From: Struthio camelus
Lineage: Eukaryota; Chordata; Aves; Struthioniformes; Struthionidae
Direction of reading: 5' to 3'
Length of the DNA stretch: 64,000 nt
Assembly: GCF_040807025.1 (NCBI RefSeq)
Contig: NC_090943.1
Location: forward strand, 118,805,900-118,869,899
Shown here: positions 37,801 through 52,800 of the stretch, in pieces
Numbering within the stretch: position 1 is the stretch's first letter
How the letters are laid out: every line of letters begins with the position of its first letter
Position numbers and translations under genes: made by a program
Notes under the pieces: model-generated
What the model was told of the DNA's origin: nothing
The model's input: the letters and a program-made list of their open reading frames with translations, nothing else
Databases searched by the model: none

Positions 37801-40800
37801 CTAAAGATGATCGATAGTGGATATGGCCCTTTCTCACTAATGAATCTAAGCCAGAGGGTTGCATGTAGCAGATATCCATGCAATAATATTTTATATTTAT
37901 CCTTGATCCTTTTTTGGTTTGATCCTTCATCTCTGATAAGTATTTTCTACTGAAACCACTGAGACTTGACTGCAGAATCAATTTTTAAATGGATTATGTG
38001 TTGCTTCTGATACACTTCATAATTTCAGGGACTATTAACTGTTTCTCTTTGATCTGTGCAGATTATAACATGAAGAAATGATTTTTCAATAGCAAAGCTA
38101 AATATTTAATACTGTTGATCCACACCATCTGGGGACCAGTACTGTAAAGGTCTAGGCTGAGTCCTGTATTGGCCTGAGGATAATCATCAGCTCTCAGAAG
38201 ACGCTTTATGCCTTGAGGATCAAGCCCATACTAAGCAGTTGCTCGGATCTTAAGTATCGCAGTTAAGGAGGAATTACTATCAGCTTGCCACTGATTCATT
38301 TAAACTGAATATAGATAGCTACATTCATATTTATTAAACTGAGTTTTCAAAATTATCTTTAGAAATCTCTATTCTATTTCTGTAGCTTCAGATGATATTT
38401 GTGGGGGTGAGGGCTGATGTGTCTAAGTGAAGGGAACCATCTTGTTGATAGCTATTAGGCTCCTCCTGTTACAGTGGCTTGAGACACAGAAAGTTCAAGG
38501 CAGAGTCTAAACACGAGAAGGCAAAGCTCTATGCTGTTAAATAAGTATTTTAGCCTTCTGAGGAATTTTTATGAGCAGTTAATTTTACAGCACATTCCAC
38601 TGCTTGGCTATCTTGCTTCTCACTGAACTGACAACATACCCAAAGATAAAGGGTTATAGTTAATTTTGGGATAAATCCAAACTTTCCTGAGTGTTGAGAT
38701 GTGCTAGCAAATGCATAATATTACCAATCTTGAAAAAACAGAGAATATCATTTTTACTAATCTTTTGCAGTTGTAGCAGTAAAGTGTGTTATGATAAAAT
38801 GGTAAGCCTAGCTTAACCACATTCTAGAAATAAATAGCAGCTGCTAGAGCTGCAAGAAGATACTTAACAAGTACTTAAATAAAACCTCTTTTCATTCTGA
38901 AATCTTATGTCATCCTAAAATAACTGAACTCTGCAGAAAAATAATAGTGCTTCTCCTTAGGTTAAGGAACTCTCATTTTATATGCACTCCTATAGCAGCT
39001 GTGATGTCCTGACAGTGTTAAAACAATTTAGCGGCAGTGGTACTTCCATATTCGTGTGTGAAAATAAGATTGGACCCATTGAGAGTAACAGTTCTTTGTA
39101 TCCTCCCTTTGTAGAAAGCCTGAGGGGGATACTGCAAGGAAATAAAAGAATCAGAAATCGTTAAGTCTTCTTTTTGAAAGCATTTGGAAGAACAAGCAGC
39201 CTACAAACATAAAAGAACTGAATTTTCTATGAACAAAGAGAAGTTTTGTGATATATTGTGATGCTGATGTTGTATAAATTGAAAATGAGGACCTTGTTGT
39301 GCAGCTACAATCTCCTGCCTGCTTTGGTGTTGTTACAACAAATGCCATAGCAGTAAGTCAATATTTGAAATATAAGCCCGACAAATCTGAGGGTATGCCT
39401 TATGCTAATCTTTATAGCAATGGAGAACTACAGCAGGAGAATCATTACACTGAAAACGTGCATGACACACTTATCAGGAGAAGCACTGCAAGTGTCTCTG
39501 GCTTCAGACATTGAAATGCTCTACCATTCTGCAGTAGCCTTCTGTGTTTCTATTTTGAATACATATGAGATTGTTGTACGGGTAGTGATCCTCAAAGTAG
39601 AAATACACTGTGAAAAAATGGTGGCCCCTTCCTTTTACATCCACTGTAGCTGGCTAACCTGATAATTCTCACCATTTTCCAACGGGATTCTGCTTTTTGA
39701 AAATTCTTTCAGTGAAGTGAGTATCAGTGGGATCACAGACACAGAAGAAGAAAGAATCAAAGAAAGCGCTGCCTACATTGCCAGAAGGAACCTTTTGGCT
39801 AAAGGTGAAGGAGTTAGTGTGAGCAAAGTGGCCACTTCAGCCTCTGAAGAAGAACACCATGAAAAAAAATCAAGGAAAGTAGCAATTCGGGAGTCTGCTG
39901 AACGTGTAGCCCTGAAGAAAACGGTAAAAACATAGAAACGAACACCTTGACTGCAAACAGCGTGGGTCTTTCTTGTTCAGTGTTTGTAACATGCCTGGCA
40001 CAACCGGGCCCTGGTCTACAAACACCAGTGGCAACCACAGTAACAACAGTAAACAGTGAAATGTATTTTCAATGGCTTAAAAGCCAATTATTATCTTGGT
40101 ATTAGGTGGATGAGAAAAGTGTCTCCGGTAAGCGGCGGGAACTCTTCAGTTATGCTGGGAGGGAGGGAGGGAGATCAGGACAGGGGACCAGTATTTTGTT
40201 GTGTCAACGCCTATCGAAATGGCACAGCATTGTTCCCCTGAATTATGAGGCACTCTCTAGGTAACGCTTCTCCATAAGAGGGTGGTGGCTGTTTTACGGA
40301 CTGGGAACACCTTTGTCCAAAACGCTTAACACAGAGTTTGAATCAGTGTGTAAGTTAGGGAGGGAGTTGTGAAGGACGTCTAGAACGGAATCTCTGATTT
40401 TGACTAGTTTTAACATTACTGAGCAACTTGTTAAAAAATAGTATTCAGAGAGTAGTGGCAAATACATTGTGGCCAGCCTGGCGGAACATGCCAAGTGCAG
40501 ACATGTTTTATTCAGTGAATTTGTTAATATTCTAGGCAGAAGAATTGACAGTATGCTTACAAAATATGCTCGTGACAACAGGTAGGAAAGGTTATAAACA
40601 CTTTGAAGGACAAGGTAAGAATTCAAAATCATCTTGAAAAACTGCGAAACAGTCTGAAGGTGAAATTTGATTAAAAATATGGAAATTACTACATACAGAA
40701 GAAAAAGAACAAATAAATGAGGAATGCCTGGCTATATATAAGTACTAGAGGATCTGGGAGTTATAACAGGTCATAAATTTAATGTTAGTAAAAACCATGA

Positions 40801-43800
40801 TTCCGTTGTGTAAAAATATAAATGCCATTCTAGAATGCATTAACAGAAGTCTTGCAATGAAAACACAGGAGGTAATTATTCAATTTTATTGGAAACTGTG
40901 GGATCTGTGATACAACAGTGAGTAGTTAGCATTTTACGAACGCTGAGGACAAGTGAAACGTCTTCAGAGGTGAGAAACAACAATTGTAAGGAAAATAGGT
41001 ATTGTGTAGTTTATAAAAAACTGAGAAGATTATGAAAACTGTCTTCTTTTAGTAACCTTAAGGGAGCTGCAATTCTTCATACATATGAAAGTTAGGGCAA
41101 AGTTAGCATTTTTTTTTACTAACTCTATGGATAGTCGAACAGTTGAAACAGTTTCTTTGGGAGGAGGAAAGATCCCATTAGCAAGAAAGGTTTGAGAGCA
41201 GGTCTGTCAGGGATGTTCTAGGCATAGATGATTTTGTGTTAGAAAAGGTGTACAGAGGATATCTGAGTTTGAGACTGATTTCACCTTTTATTTTGTATTC
41301 CAAAAACAAGACTTAAATGTGGAAAAGTAGTTTACTTAGAATAGTCCTAAGGAAAAAAATAAACAAAAAACCCCAAACTCCAAATCTAGTTGTTTTGAAA
41401 GGAGAACATCTTGAAGGTGAAAAATATTATTTCATGTCTCCAAGTGATATAAACACATTAAGTGTGTCTATCTCAGTTTTAAAATCTTTTCTTCTCTCAA
41501 AAGTTTTCAAAAATGCTTTTGAGTACAGATAGTTTGCACTTATAAGTGCTGAAGTTTATGATGAAATGTTTCTTTTCCAGCTAGAAGATACTCAGGCATT
41601 CCACAAAAAGTTGAATCAAGATAAACTTCTACATGCTCCCGAGTTTATTATCAAGCCTCGTTCTCACACTGTCTGGGAAAAGCAAAATGTCAAATTTCAT
41701 TGCACCGTGGCTGGCTGGCCAGAACCCCACGTTACATGGTAGGTTTGTATCTCTATCATTGAAAGTCACCTTATAACCAATATCCAAAGTTATCTTAGTG
41801 AATGGGGTATTTTTTCAGTAAAGATATAAGATCAATATAGAGGCCACCCTTTTTTATTGTAAACACCTTTCTAGGTACCTTGTACAAAAAGGAAGCAAAA
41901 TACTAAAAGGCAAAACATCTCTTTGCAGAAAAACTTAACAATACGGATACATAGATAAAAATATGTATATAGTTTTCATAGCGACATCCAAAATACTCTT
42001 TCTGTCTTCTGAGGAGGGAAAAATAGCAGTATAAGATATCATCAATGCTTTCTTTAAGAGGATGCTTTCTAAAGGCTTCCGTGTACTGTACAAACGCTGT
42101 TGATGTCCCTGAAGCATTAATGTATGCTTTTGCGAAGAAATAGGTGCTTAGCTGCTGAGCAGTTGTAGTACTCAGTCTCAGTGAAATTGAAATCTCATGG
42201 TGCAGGGTGTTTACAGGGAATACATCATAATAATTTGAAGTGAAAGGCCATGGATGGATTTAGGGCCATCCAAGTCTATTGAAAGCTTTGGAGTCCATTG
42301 GAAGTTTTCTATTCACTTGAAATGTCTTTGGACCAAGCCTTCATTGTAAGAGCTCCAAAATAAACCCTTGGACATGGCTGAAGGTGTAATTTGAGTCTTG
42401 GGTTAAAGTTTGCCAAGCCTGCAATTTAATTTAGCTTATTGACTTGTGAAGCCTTACTATCTCACCATCTTGATCTTTGATCTTTGTTATCTGATTTGTG
42501 CCTCACAGGTATGAACAAGTTATTCAGATAATAGTTAATGACTTTTTTCAAATGTGAAATGAGATTTGATGTTCAGTTTTTAATTTAAAAGATTCTTCCA
42601 TAATGCATATGTAAAGCGAACAAAGAATAGAACTACATTAGCATTACACATTAATTATAAGTCATTATTGTAGAGATTCTGTTTGTAGAGACTATAGGAA
42701 ACATCTACTATATCATGATGTTAAGTAATATTCCTGGTTTGTAGTTTACTATTTGAATTACTTAATAGAATCTGTATTTATTCAATACCTACAAGACCTT
42801 AGTATCAGGACTTGACAAAAAGTACATTGAAAGCACATTAATAGGCCACACCTGATGCCCAGCAGTCACTTGATCTCTTTTCTTAAATTTTAACCACCAA
42901 TAGTAATCTCTGCATGAACACATTTTTCCAGTTGTATAAGAGCTGTAAGTGCTCAACTTTGACATTCATCTCAGAGAGGATTCCAGACAAATGTTTCAGA
43001 TCTGATCTCGGTTGAACATAAGCAACGGTCAGCCTAGGATTTACGGTCATAGCTGTAAACCACCTCTATAATCTGAATCCAAACCAAAAAAAAAAAAAGG
43101 TCTGAACCATTTTCACTTTTGTTGAGATTCACTTTATCCCAAAAACCTGACGTGGTTAAACCAAGCCTTGTGCTATTTGCCTTTGCGCTTATTGAAGTGA
43201 ACCAGCCTTTCAACAAAGTGCTAAATGTGGATGGTGGAATTTAGTATGTTTTTTTACTGTGCATTTAAACTCCAAAAGGACTTTACTTTGCAATGGGCTA
43301 CTAATGGAAAAAGTGATTGCACTGCCATTTTAGCAGGTGGCTTTGCTCAGAACAGCGCTGGCCTGGATCTGTCAGTTTTCACTCAGCATTTCTAACTAAA
43401 TGTCAGTCATGTATTCCGAATAGTCATTTTTTGTATAAGCAATGAAGACCTTTTCATGCTGTGCATGATCAGTTTTAAATCTCATGCACTTTCTCTAAAG
43501 AAAATCTTACAGTGTGATATAGTTGTTCTTACTGCCTTGGAAAAAACATATGGAAAATCGACGACACTTGAAACCAGTAGCAGAAAGCATAAACTATTAG
43601 TGCATAATGACAGCGGGAGGTTGCAATCCAGCATTAGGTAATGACGTGGCTGTTCTGGAATCTGTATTTCCAGAAATAACGAGTGGTCCTTCTAATGCGT
43701 AAGCTCTATTCTTTCCATAGAGGAATGTAAACAAGTGAAAACTGAATCAATTATTTTTTACTAATCTGATAATGGAGATAAAAGAAGTGAAAATCTTCTA

Positions 43801-46800
43801 AATATTGGCCTGACTCAGTCAAAACTTGGTTCTGCGTAGCTCTGCATGCTAATAAATGCCCTCACTGCGCCCAGAATCAGAGGGGCGCCCAGCCCTTTGG
43901 AGGAACATTTAAGAGACTATGGTGTCAAGTCCTGTTTCATAGAGCAGGTCAGAGACCGAGCGCACGTAGTCATATTCCCTGAAAAACATTAAAATCTGAT
44001 GACATTATTCTATTTTTTAGGCTATTTGGCACAGCACATGGATTATAAAGATGCACAGATGTTCGCAGGCAGATCAGTCTGGGGAGCACTATTGCACAAA
44101 TTAGGTGAAGAGTGGTGGTAATGGATTTACTCTTAGTTGACCTATGTATTATTACTTCTTTCAATTCAGGATAATGCAACAGCAGATCTGTAACGGAGAC
44201 AAAAAATTCTGCTACTATTTGAAGTGTGGAATAGAGGGTAGAGGAAATGCTGAAAGTGCTGGAAGGCAATTTTTAGATTTATTGCAGTTGTAGCTTTATC
44301 TTGAGATATATTAAACTAATAATATTCTTCATAAAAATGAAATTGCATATTCCTAACTTGTTTGGTGAAGTGGGACACGCTACTGATAATGGACCGGTCC
44401 CCTTCCTTAACTGAAAGTCACGAGAGAAACTAACATTTAAATCAAAAATGAAGAAGCAAAATGCTTTTGGATGGATATTTATTATGACTTATATATAAAA
44501 AAAAAGCTTGGTTAAGCTATGTTCAGTAAAGACATGAAGATATTTTTATCTATAGTCATTTATATTTCCATTCCCTAATATGCACCTCAAGCAGCACAAG
44601 GAAAGCTACGTTAAATGAATTCACTGTCTTAGGGAACATTCTTTCCTCACAGACCTCTTCAAATCAATCACAACGTACCAAATGCAATTCTGTGTTAATT
44701 TTATTAGACTTCCATTGTTATATCACCAGTTTGTTCTGTATATGCATCAGGGCTTCTGCCAACTTAACTGTGCAAGTTAAAAAAAAAGGTAGTTCTCTAC
44801 TGACGTTTTTGTGAATATGCAGGTTTTAAAAGTAGATCAAATACGCAAGCCAAACAAAATGTGCAAAATATCTAGTGGGTAAGGATGCTACAGAATTTTT
44901 ATTGTTGCTGATTCACAAAAATTTGGAATGTTGCTCATGTGATTCTTCCATTCCTAGACAAGGAGTAACTTGAAAGTCATGGTAATATAAGCTGACTTTC
45001 CTCCTGTTCAAGGCTATTTTGTTTCCTTAAACTAGAAAATAAAATTCATCTGAGGCCGGGGGAAGAGCGAGAGAATGAGAGAGGCAGAGACAGAGAGAGA
45101 GAGAAAGAAGTCAGGCTTCCAAAGATATGTGATGTATTTCCCAGATATTAAACTATGATTTATCTAAGAGAAATATCTAGGCTAATATTATATTCCAAAC
45201 ACCAACTCTTGACCTGTTAAAGTATATGATTCTATGCTTCTGTTTGTGACATACTGTTGCTTTGTTTTTCCATAGGTACAAAAACAACGTGCCCATCAAT
45301 GTACAAACTCCCCCTGGCAAGTATATCATTGAAAGTCGATATGGACTGCATTCACTGGAGATTAGCACGTAAGGGAATACCAGATAATTTAATAAGTAAC
45401 TTAAGCTGAAGTGCTGCTATAGATTGAGACCTGTAAAATGTGTACATATCTCTTGGGGATGTAAGGACAAGAGCTATCAAGTTTGTACAGCTGAGAATGC
45501 TATCTACTAAATGGTGAAGCAGCTCTGGTTTTCATCAGTAGAGGATAAGCAATGTACCTAAATGAGTAAATTTATCTGGATTATTATTCCATTTATGAAG
45601 AAGTCAGAAACATATGGGACACTTGTGATTACTTTTCCCATTTTTCTCTGCCATATGTGCAGTTAAACATGAGAAAAATCAAGTTTAGGCTAAAAATATA
45701 TGAGATAGCCATCTTTCAAATGCAGTGAAGTTCTTGATTCTTACTGAAATGATGAACAGAATTGAGGAGTCCTCACACAAGAAAGACTTTTAGCGCTATT
45801 CATCTGCATTCTCCACCTGGGAAATGTTTGTAGTCACTTGTGTTAATAACCGTTGAACTCCTAATCACCTAATTCTGGACAATCAGCTCTGTCGTCTTCT
45901 CCACCTAGACCCTACTGGGTGCCAAGAGAGTCATTTAAATATCCATATGATATACAAATGAAATTTGTCATTTGAAAATAGCTTATGATATCTACCATTT
46001 CAACAGCTTCCATATTAAGCATCTCTCCATAGGAGACAATAACTTAGAGATAACTTAGATAAATATTATCAGCCATTTTTTTCCTACTTCCTCTATATTT
46101 TCAGTTTCAGATCTGTAAGTGATATTTGAAAAGAGCCATTTTTTAAAAACATTGGCTTTTTAACATTGAGAAAAACTTAAGGGCTACAATCAATCCAGTG
46201 TCCAGTGGGTCTGACTCCCAAATTTTTACTTGCTTATAGATTTAATATAGATTTGGCGGGGTGTATCTTCAATAAAGAGTAGCGGGTCCTCTGCCTAATT
46301 ATTTATGTCATTCTAGATGTGATTTTGAAGACACTGCTCAGTATCATGCTTCTGCTATGAATATTAAAGGAGAAATGTCGGCTTATGCATCCCTTGTGGT
46401 AAAGAGTAGGTTTGCAAAACTTTTCATCTGATTTTTTTGTAAGATGTACCTTACAGTTTCATTGCTGTGGCTCAGAGTGCTTTTACTTTCAGCTGATAGT
46501 GACTAGAGTTGCTCTGTTTTTGTATGTGCATCCAGGGTACAAAGGAGAAATTGATGCAAGTCTTCTCCATGCTGGAACTGTTACTATGCCTCTGAGCCGT
46601 AAGTTGTTTGTTTGACAAATCCATTTACAGTTGTGACATCGTGCCAAATGACTAAGCAGAATATTTCGTAACGTTATTTAAAAAGAAAATAGGTCTGATT
46701 TACAAAGGTATTGAAGTCTACAATTTCAGATGGTGTTAGCCTTATCTATTAGTGAAAATGGCGTTACCTTCTGGGTCTGTGGCTGTTTGTATTTACTTGT

Positions 46801-49800
46801 ATAAGAAACATGTACTGTTCTTGCTGAAATACAAGAATACACACTGAGAGGATATTTTATGACAGTCCTTTTAATATTGAGGTGACTCTGGAATAAACTC
46901 TATCAGAGGAAGAGAGGGACTCTCTGTCTACTGCAAAATGTAAAATACAGCCTGGATAGGAGGCTAGGGGTGCATGTTCATGAGCAGACTAGGTGACTTA
47001 ATAGTTCTTGTCTATGTGATTCCATATGTTGTGAAGATGCATAGCAAAGATCACATAGGCAGAACCAAATTGGAATATTTTGGGTATATCGGTGTAGAAA
47101 TCGTAATTTGTTTTACCTGAGAACCTGGTCTCACATTTTGAAGGGGTATATGGTATTGCATAAATACTTCCATTAAGGGAAATGTTAAGAAAATCCACTC
47201 ACCTTCATACAACACGTGTTAAAGTGCCACAGGGGCCTTGCGCATGGAAGGCTTGAAAGCTGAGTTTCACGGACATTTCTTTTATTGTAGCAGCACAAAT
47301 AGAATGAGGGATGTGCTGCAAAGGCACACAAGATGTCTCTGAAATAACAGAAATAAGATTATACACAATATTGCAAACTGTTAAGCCGTGAACTTCCAAT
47401 ACAATTTGAGATTTATCATTTTGTGACGGGAAAGGAAGATGAAGATCTACATATATTCAATGATCACAGGAAGGCTGTGGGCTATCAGTGTAAGTCAGCT
47501 GTGGAAGAAGGAAATGTGACCTTAGGTTTTATCAGCTGAGGTGTTATCAGAATAATTATGGAAGTACCTATACCATGTACGTGAAGGGCAAGCATAAAGC
47601 GCTTAACAAGATCTGTGTGGAATACTGCCTAACTCAAGTCATACAATAGCAGGGAAGATAAAATCAGGAGCAGGTACAGAAACAGGCTACCCAAATGTCC
47701 AGGGAAATGGAGGGCTTATTTTATGTTAAGAGTCCAAAAAAGACTTGTTTAAGCTATCAAAATGAAGGCTGAGTGAACACATGACTGTCCTGAAAGGAAG
47801 CAAAGAGTTGGACAGGAAAAGAGAAGAGCTGTTTAAGCTAGAGATCAACTTGATCTTAACAAATCATTCGTCATAAGTAAAAGTATGCTAAGGTTATTAA
47901 ATAATTCATTTAATCAAACGATAAAATTCTGGATCTGAAATTCTGGAGAATTCTGGAATGAAATTCTGAAGCAGCCCTTCCCTAGTGAAATGAGCTGGCT
48001 GTAAGAACTCGTGTTGTATGATTAAAGAAATCAACTGATTCTCTGTGATAGCAAGCGCTTGTATTATTTGACATTGCAATTACTTCTGAATACTATTTAC
48101 TGAATTTATATTTTTTCTATTTATATCTTATGTTTTACCTGAGACCCTATTCATAATCATTGGGTACTTTTGCTTACTATTCCCACTACAAAAAAAGGAA
48201 AAGTAAACAGCCAGATTTTTTTCCTTTACACAGTTGGTGTTACCCCGCATGGATATGCTTCCAGATTCGAAATCAGTTTTGTTGACAAGTTTGATGTCGC
48301 CTTTGGGAGAGAAGGCGAGACAATGAGTCTGGGTTGCACAGTTGTCATCAGTCCTGATATTAAGCGCTTCAAACCAGACATCGAATGGTACAGAAATGGT
48401 GAGAACGTTTGACAAGAAGAAATACAAACTTCTTTGACTTAGATCTTTGCTTATTTCAGTATATGTGAATGTTGTGAATTGGTCATCATTTTCTCAGTTT
48501 TGCAAATAGTAATATTTTCTCTTTTCCAATTCAAAGTTTTCCATAATTTCCATTTTGAAGTGAAAATAATGAGCTCCCTAGTTAGAAAATGGAGGGAAGG
48601 AGGGCTGTGAAAATGTCTGCTAGCCTTTTTTTCTTTCTTTTACAAATTTTAGAATTAAAAGCATTCTGGCCAGCTCCAACATTGATGTGACAGTAACTAT
48701 ATAGCCCATATAGCTTTTACTATTTATTCATATGTTAAAACATTTTTTAAGTAATTGCACAAAGCTGTTGTGCAACAGCTGATAAAAAACTGTTGCTCTC
48801 TGAAGTTAGACTTTGCAAATGAAGACAAAACTGGCATGAGAGCAGAATTAGGTATAATTTATGATGTCTTTGAAAATAGAAAGTTGCATAGTCTCTTCAG
48901 TATTTCCAATCTATTCCAATGTATTCACTGCATTTCCGATGTATTCCTTTGTAGACTCAGCCAGTTCTCATTATAAAATTCTTTAATTTCTAGGTGTTCT
49001 TATTACACCATCCAAATGGGTCCAGATGCATTGGAGTGGGGAGCGAGCTTCATTAACACTAACTCACGCAAACAAAGAAGATGAAGGTCTTTACACTCTA
49101 CGTGTGGTGATGGGAGACTACTATGAAGAGTACAGTGCTTATGTCTTTGTTCGAGGTACGATACGGTCTTATGAACCAGACTTACTAGAGAAATGAGGAA
49201 AACTTGCAGGCAAAATCAGTGTCAGTCATTTTAAGGGTACTTTTTATCCAATAAAAAGAGAATATTTATTTTCTCATAGTATTTAGTTTCTAGCATTGTA
49301 AGTTCCAGTTGTCAGCTTTGGAAAAACTGCATGCCTACCTGAAGCTTGGGAGACATGTTAGAAGATTTCTAAATCATATTGACATTTTGAGGAGGAAATT
49401 TAGGGTATTCATTTAACATCACATCCCTTTCACAGTTTCAGCCTGTGAGCAACACTGAACGTGAATTATAAAGAGGAAACATATACATAATAACTTTAAA
49501 ATGTATTTTTGTAACCATCTTAGCTAAACCCCACTATTTTGATCAAGATTTTGTGCACCATTTGAGGAGATCTCTCATATGCATAACACAGGAAAAAATA
49601 CAGTAGAAGAGAAATGCAAAGTCCTGCACCAGGGGAGGAGTAGCCCCACACACCAGTACAGACTGGGGCTAATGGGCCGGAAAGTAGCTTGGCAGAAAAT
49701 TACCCAGGAGTCCCGGTGGGCACCAAGGTGAATATGAGCCAACAACGCGCCCTTGCAGCAAAGAAGGCCAACAGCATCCTTGGCCACATGAGGTAGAGTG

Positions 49801-52800
49801 TTGCCAGCAGGTTGAGTGAGGTGACCCTTCCCCTCTACTCAGCCCTGGTAAGACCACATCTGGAGTGCTGTGTCCAGTGCTGGCCTCCCCAGTATGAGAG
49901 AAAGATGAACATACTGGAGCAAGTCCAGCAAAGGGTCATGAAGATGATTAAGGGTTTGGAGGTTCACATATATGAGAGGCTGAGTCAGCTGGGACTGTTC
50001 AGCCTGGAGAGGAGAAGATTCAGTGAGGATCTTATCAATGTGCAAATACCAGACGGGAGGAGTAAAGATGACAGGCCTAGACTCTCTTCAGTGGTGCCCA
50101 GTGACAGGATGAGAGGCAATAACCACAAACTTAAATACAAGAAAAATCCATTTAAACATAAGATGTTTTTTATTTTACTATAAGGTGATCAAACACTGGG
50201 ACAGCTTGCCCAGAAAGATTATGGAGTGTCCATCCTTGTAGAAATATTCAAAACCCAGCTGGACACAGTCCTGAGTAACCTGCTCTGGTTGACCCTGCTT
50301 TGAGCAGGAAGGCTAGACTAGATGATCTACCAGAGGTGCCTTCCAATCTGAAAATCATTCTGTAATTCTGTGATACAATAATGTAAAGCTGCAAGGCTGA
50401 CGCAGTAATTTCAGTGTCGGATTAAAATGTTATTTCCCTGGGTTTTATTTGCTTGTACCATGAAACACTTCCTCAAAAAAAAAAAAGATAAATATGTCTT
50501 TAAGAAGAGCCTTGGATATCAGGTTATGTACTGATTTTATATCTGTCCCACCTGTTAAAAGCAGCTGAAGCATGTAATGTTAATTCAAAAGACACTGGAT
50601 ATTCTTGGCTCTCAGCACATGTCCTGAATGGCATTGCTTTGCCAAGTCCAGCAGAACTGTGTGAGATGTAGATAACGGCCTGCTCAGAAAACATGCCTAA
50701 AACAGATGTTTTCAGCTGTTGAAGAAAGGGTCCGTGGAAATGTGCGTTGGTGACAACGTAGCAAAGAGAGAAAAAAAAGGATTTGCCTATTTTGCTTTGT
50801 TTTTGTGCTGCCAATAAATAAATTATTGGTTTTGTTCTTATTACATCCCCTGGCGATACAGGTATGACCTGACTGTGAACCCGTTGTCCCTTTCACAAGG
50901 GTATCTCACCAACCATTGGGTACATTTGCCAATTCTAATTAGATTCTCACTTAATTATATTAATTATATTCTCACTGTTTTGCTTATATGCTCCCTGCAG
51001 TCTCAGCTGGTTAATGTATTCTTCACTGCTTTTCTTGGTATGTACACCAAGTTGCTGCAAGCAGCTAGCTACAGTATTTAAAATAGTTGTCCTTCTGCAG
51101 CACGTGTAGGAATCCTTGTATATTGAATGGAGTGAGTGGGGTGCAGCACACTAATCGGGCTCATAATGTTAGGCCTTTGGACAAGAGAGATTTGTTACTT
51201 TTCTGCCATGGCTAAAAGTCAGCATTTGTCAGCAAGCGGTCAGGGATGAAATTCTAGCCCCTCTGAAGCCAGTGAGCAATGTCGATTGTCACAGTTATTT
51301 CCCACTCTGCCTTGGAAAGAAACTGTGGTGTCTCATGTTCTGTCAAGTGGTAAATATGGGCAAGTAAAGTCTTTTGTGTAGAGATCATTGAAGATACATT
51401 GTTTTTTATTATTTTATGTTAAATGGATTGCTTACTTTGTAAATTGTAGTTTTTAAAAATGTACCTAGTGAGCAGTAATTAGAACCTAGACTCAATAACT
51501 TTGGCATGGCTTCAAAAGCTCTGTGTGATGCTGCCATGCCTGTAAGAGAGTAAAGTGATTTTTTTCTGAAGACCACTGTTTTATTTAATTAAGGATATTA
51601 AATAAGTTTGTAAGGCATTTCTTCTGAAAGCCAAGAGCATAAAAACTCGAAATTACTATATATTATACTGTATATCATACAAAATGCTGCAATGCCCTGA
51701 AACGTCAAACGTTTTAAAAGGTCTGGGTTTAGATGGAGTGTAAGAATAATGTTTACTAGCAAAACAGCATTTTCCTCCAAGTATGTGGCACTTTCTTGTC
51801 TAATACAGACCTTCTCCTTTTGAAGTTGCTCACAACAGGGCTTGGAAAATGCCACATGTAATTATACAAATAGTTGTTCATCTGCAGGGAAACAACCTCT
51901 CTCCTTTGAAAGCTTTTCGTATAATCTTCTTGCAAGGGCTATCTTTCCCTAAAAGACTATTGCCCCATCTCACAAATCAGAGCCTGACGATGTTAACAAT
52001 ATCATTCCCCTGTGTCCAGCACTATGCTCTGTTTTTTACAGTTTTAGATAAGACTTGGCCAGAAGCGGATGCTGGAGTCAAGGCCCTTTGATACCAGGGG
52101 CCCCAGATTTGCAATGAATGTTTTTGAATGGAAGAATATGTTTATCCCTATGTAATTTATATTCTAAAATGATAATATGTGCTTAATATCATTAAATTTC
52201 AAATGGTTTTGTTATCTTTTTGGTTCATATCTAACCAAAACAAACAATAAACGATTGTGCAGATAAGGAAGATATGGAATACCCATTTAATTCACTTTCT
52301 GAGTAAAACACTATTCAGAATTTTCTAATAGCAACCCAAATCTAGCCTGATTGAAAATTCAGATTCACTGTGGACTCCATCTATCAATTCATCTCAGTTT
52401 AGATTCAGACCACTTGTTTAGATTGATATTTTCTTTGTTCTGTTGCTGAGTATCCAGCAGACAGCAGTTTAACAAAGTTGGTCCTTTCAGAGGATGCCTT
52501 TGTTTAAAAAAAGGGGTAGAGGGGAGTTGAGAAGCAGAGGTTTAGACTCTCAGCTCTCTCTGTATAGTCAGATGGAAGTATATGGCAGTTAGATGACAAA
52601 AGCGAAATGCATTTCTTGAAGTCAGTGTTGTATATCCAATGATCAAATAATTTTGACTGAGCTATTGCCACAAAGCAAAATGTCAACCTATTCTAACTAG
52701 AATAAGGTAGATAGATCATCTGCCAAGTTTTTACTTCAGCTGCTACCTAATTAAAATGCATGTTTCTGATTTTTTTTCAAATGCCTAGATCAATTACATT

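Noticed and set aside
39299..39514. Possible extra exon upstream of exon 4
   Set aside because: Exon 3 joins exon 4 directly in frame, and the translated sequence has no myomesin similarity.
49812..50183. 123-aa frame with reverse-transcriptase-like residues
   Set aside because: It is the decayed ORF2 tail of the CR1 element, not a host gene.
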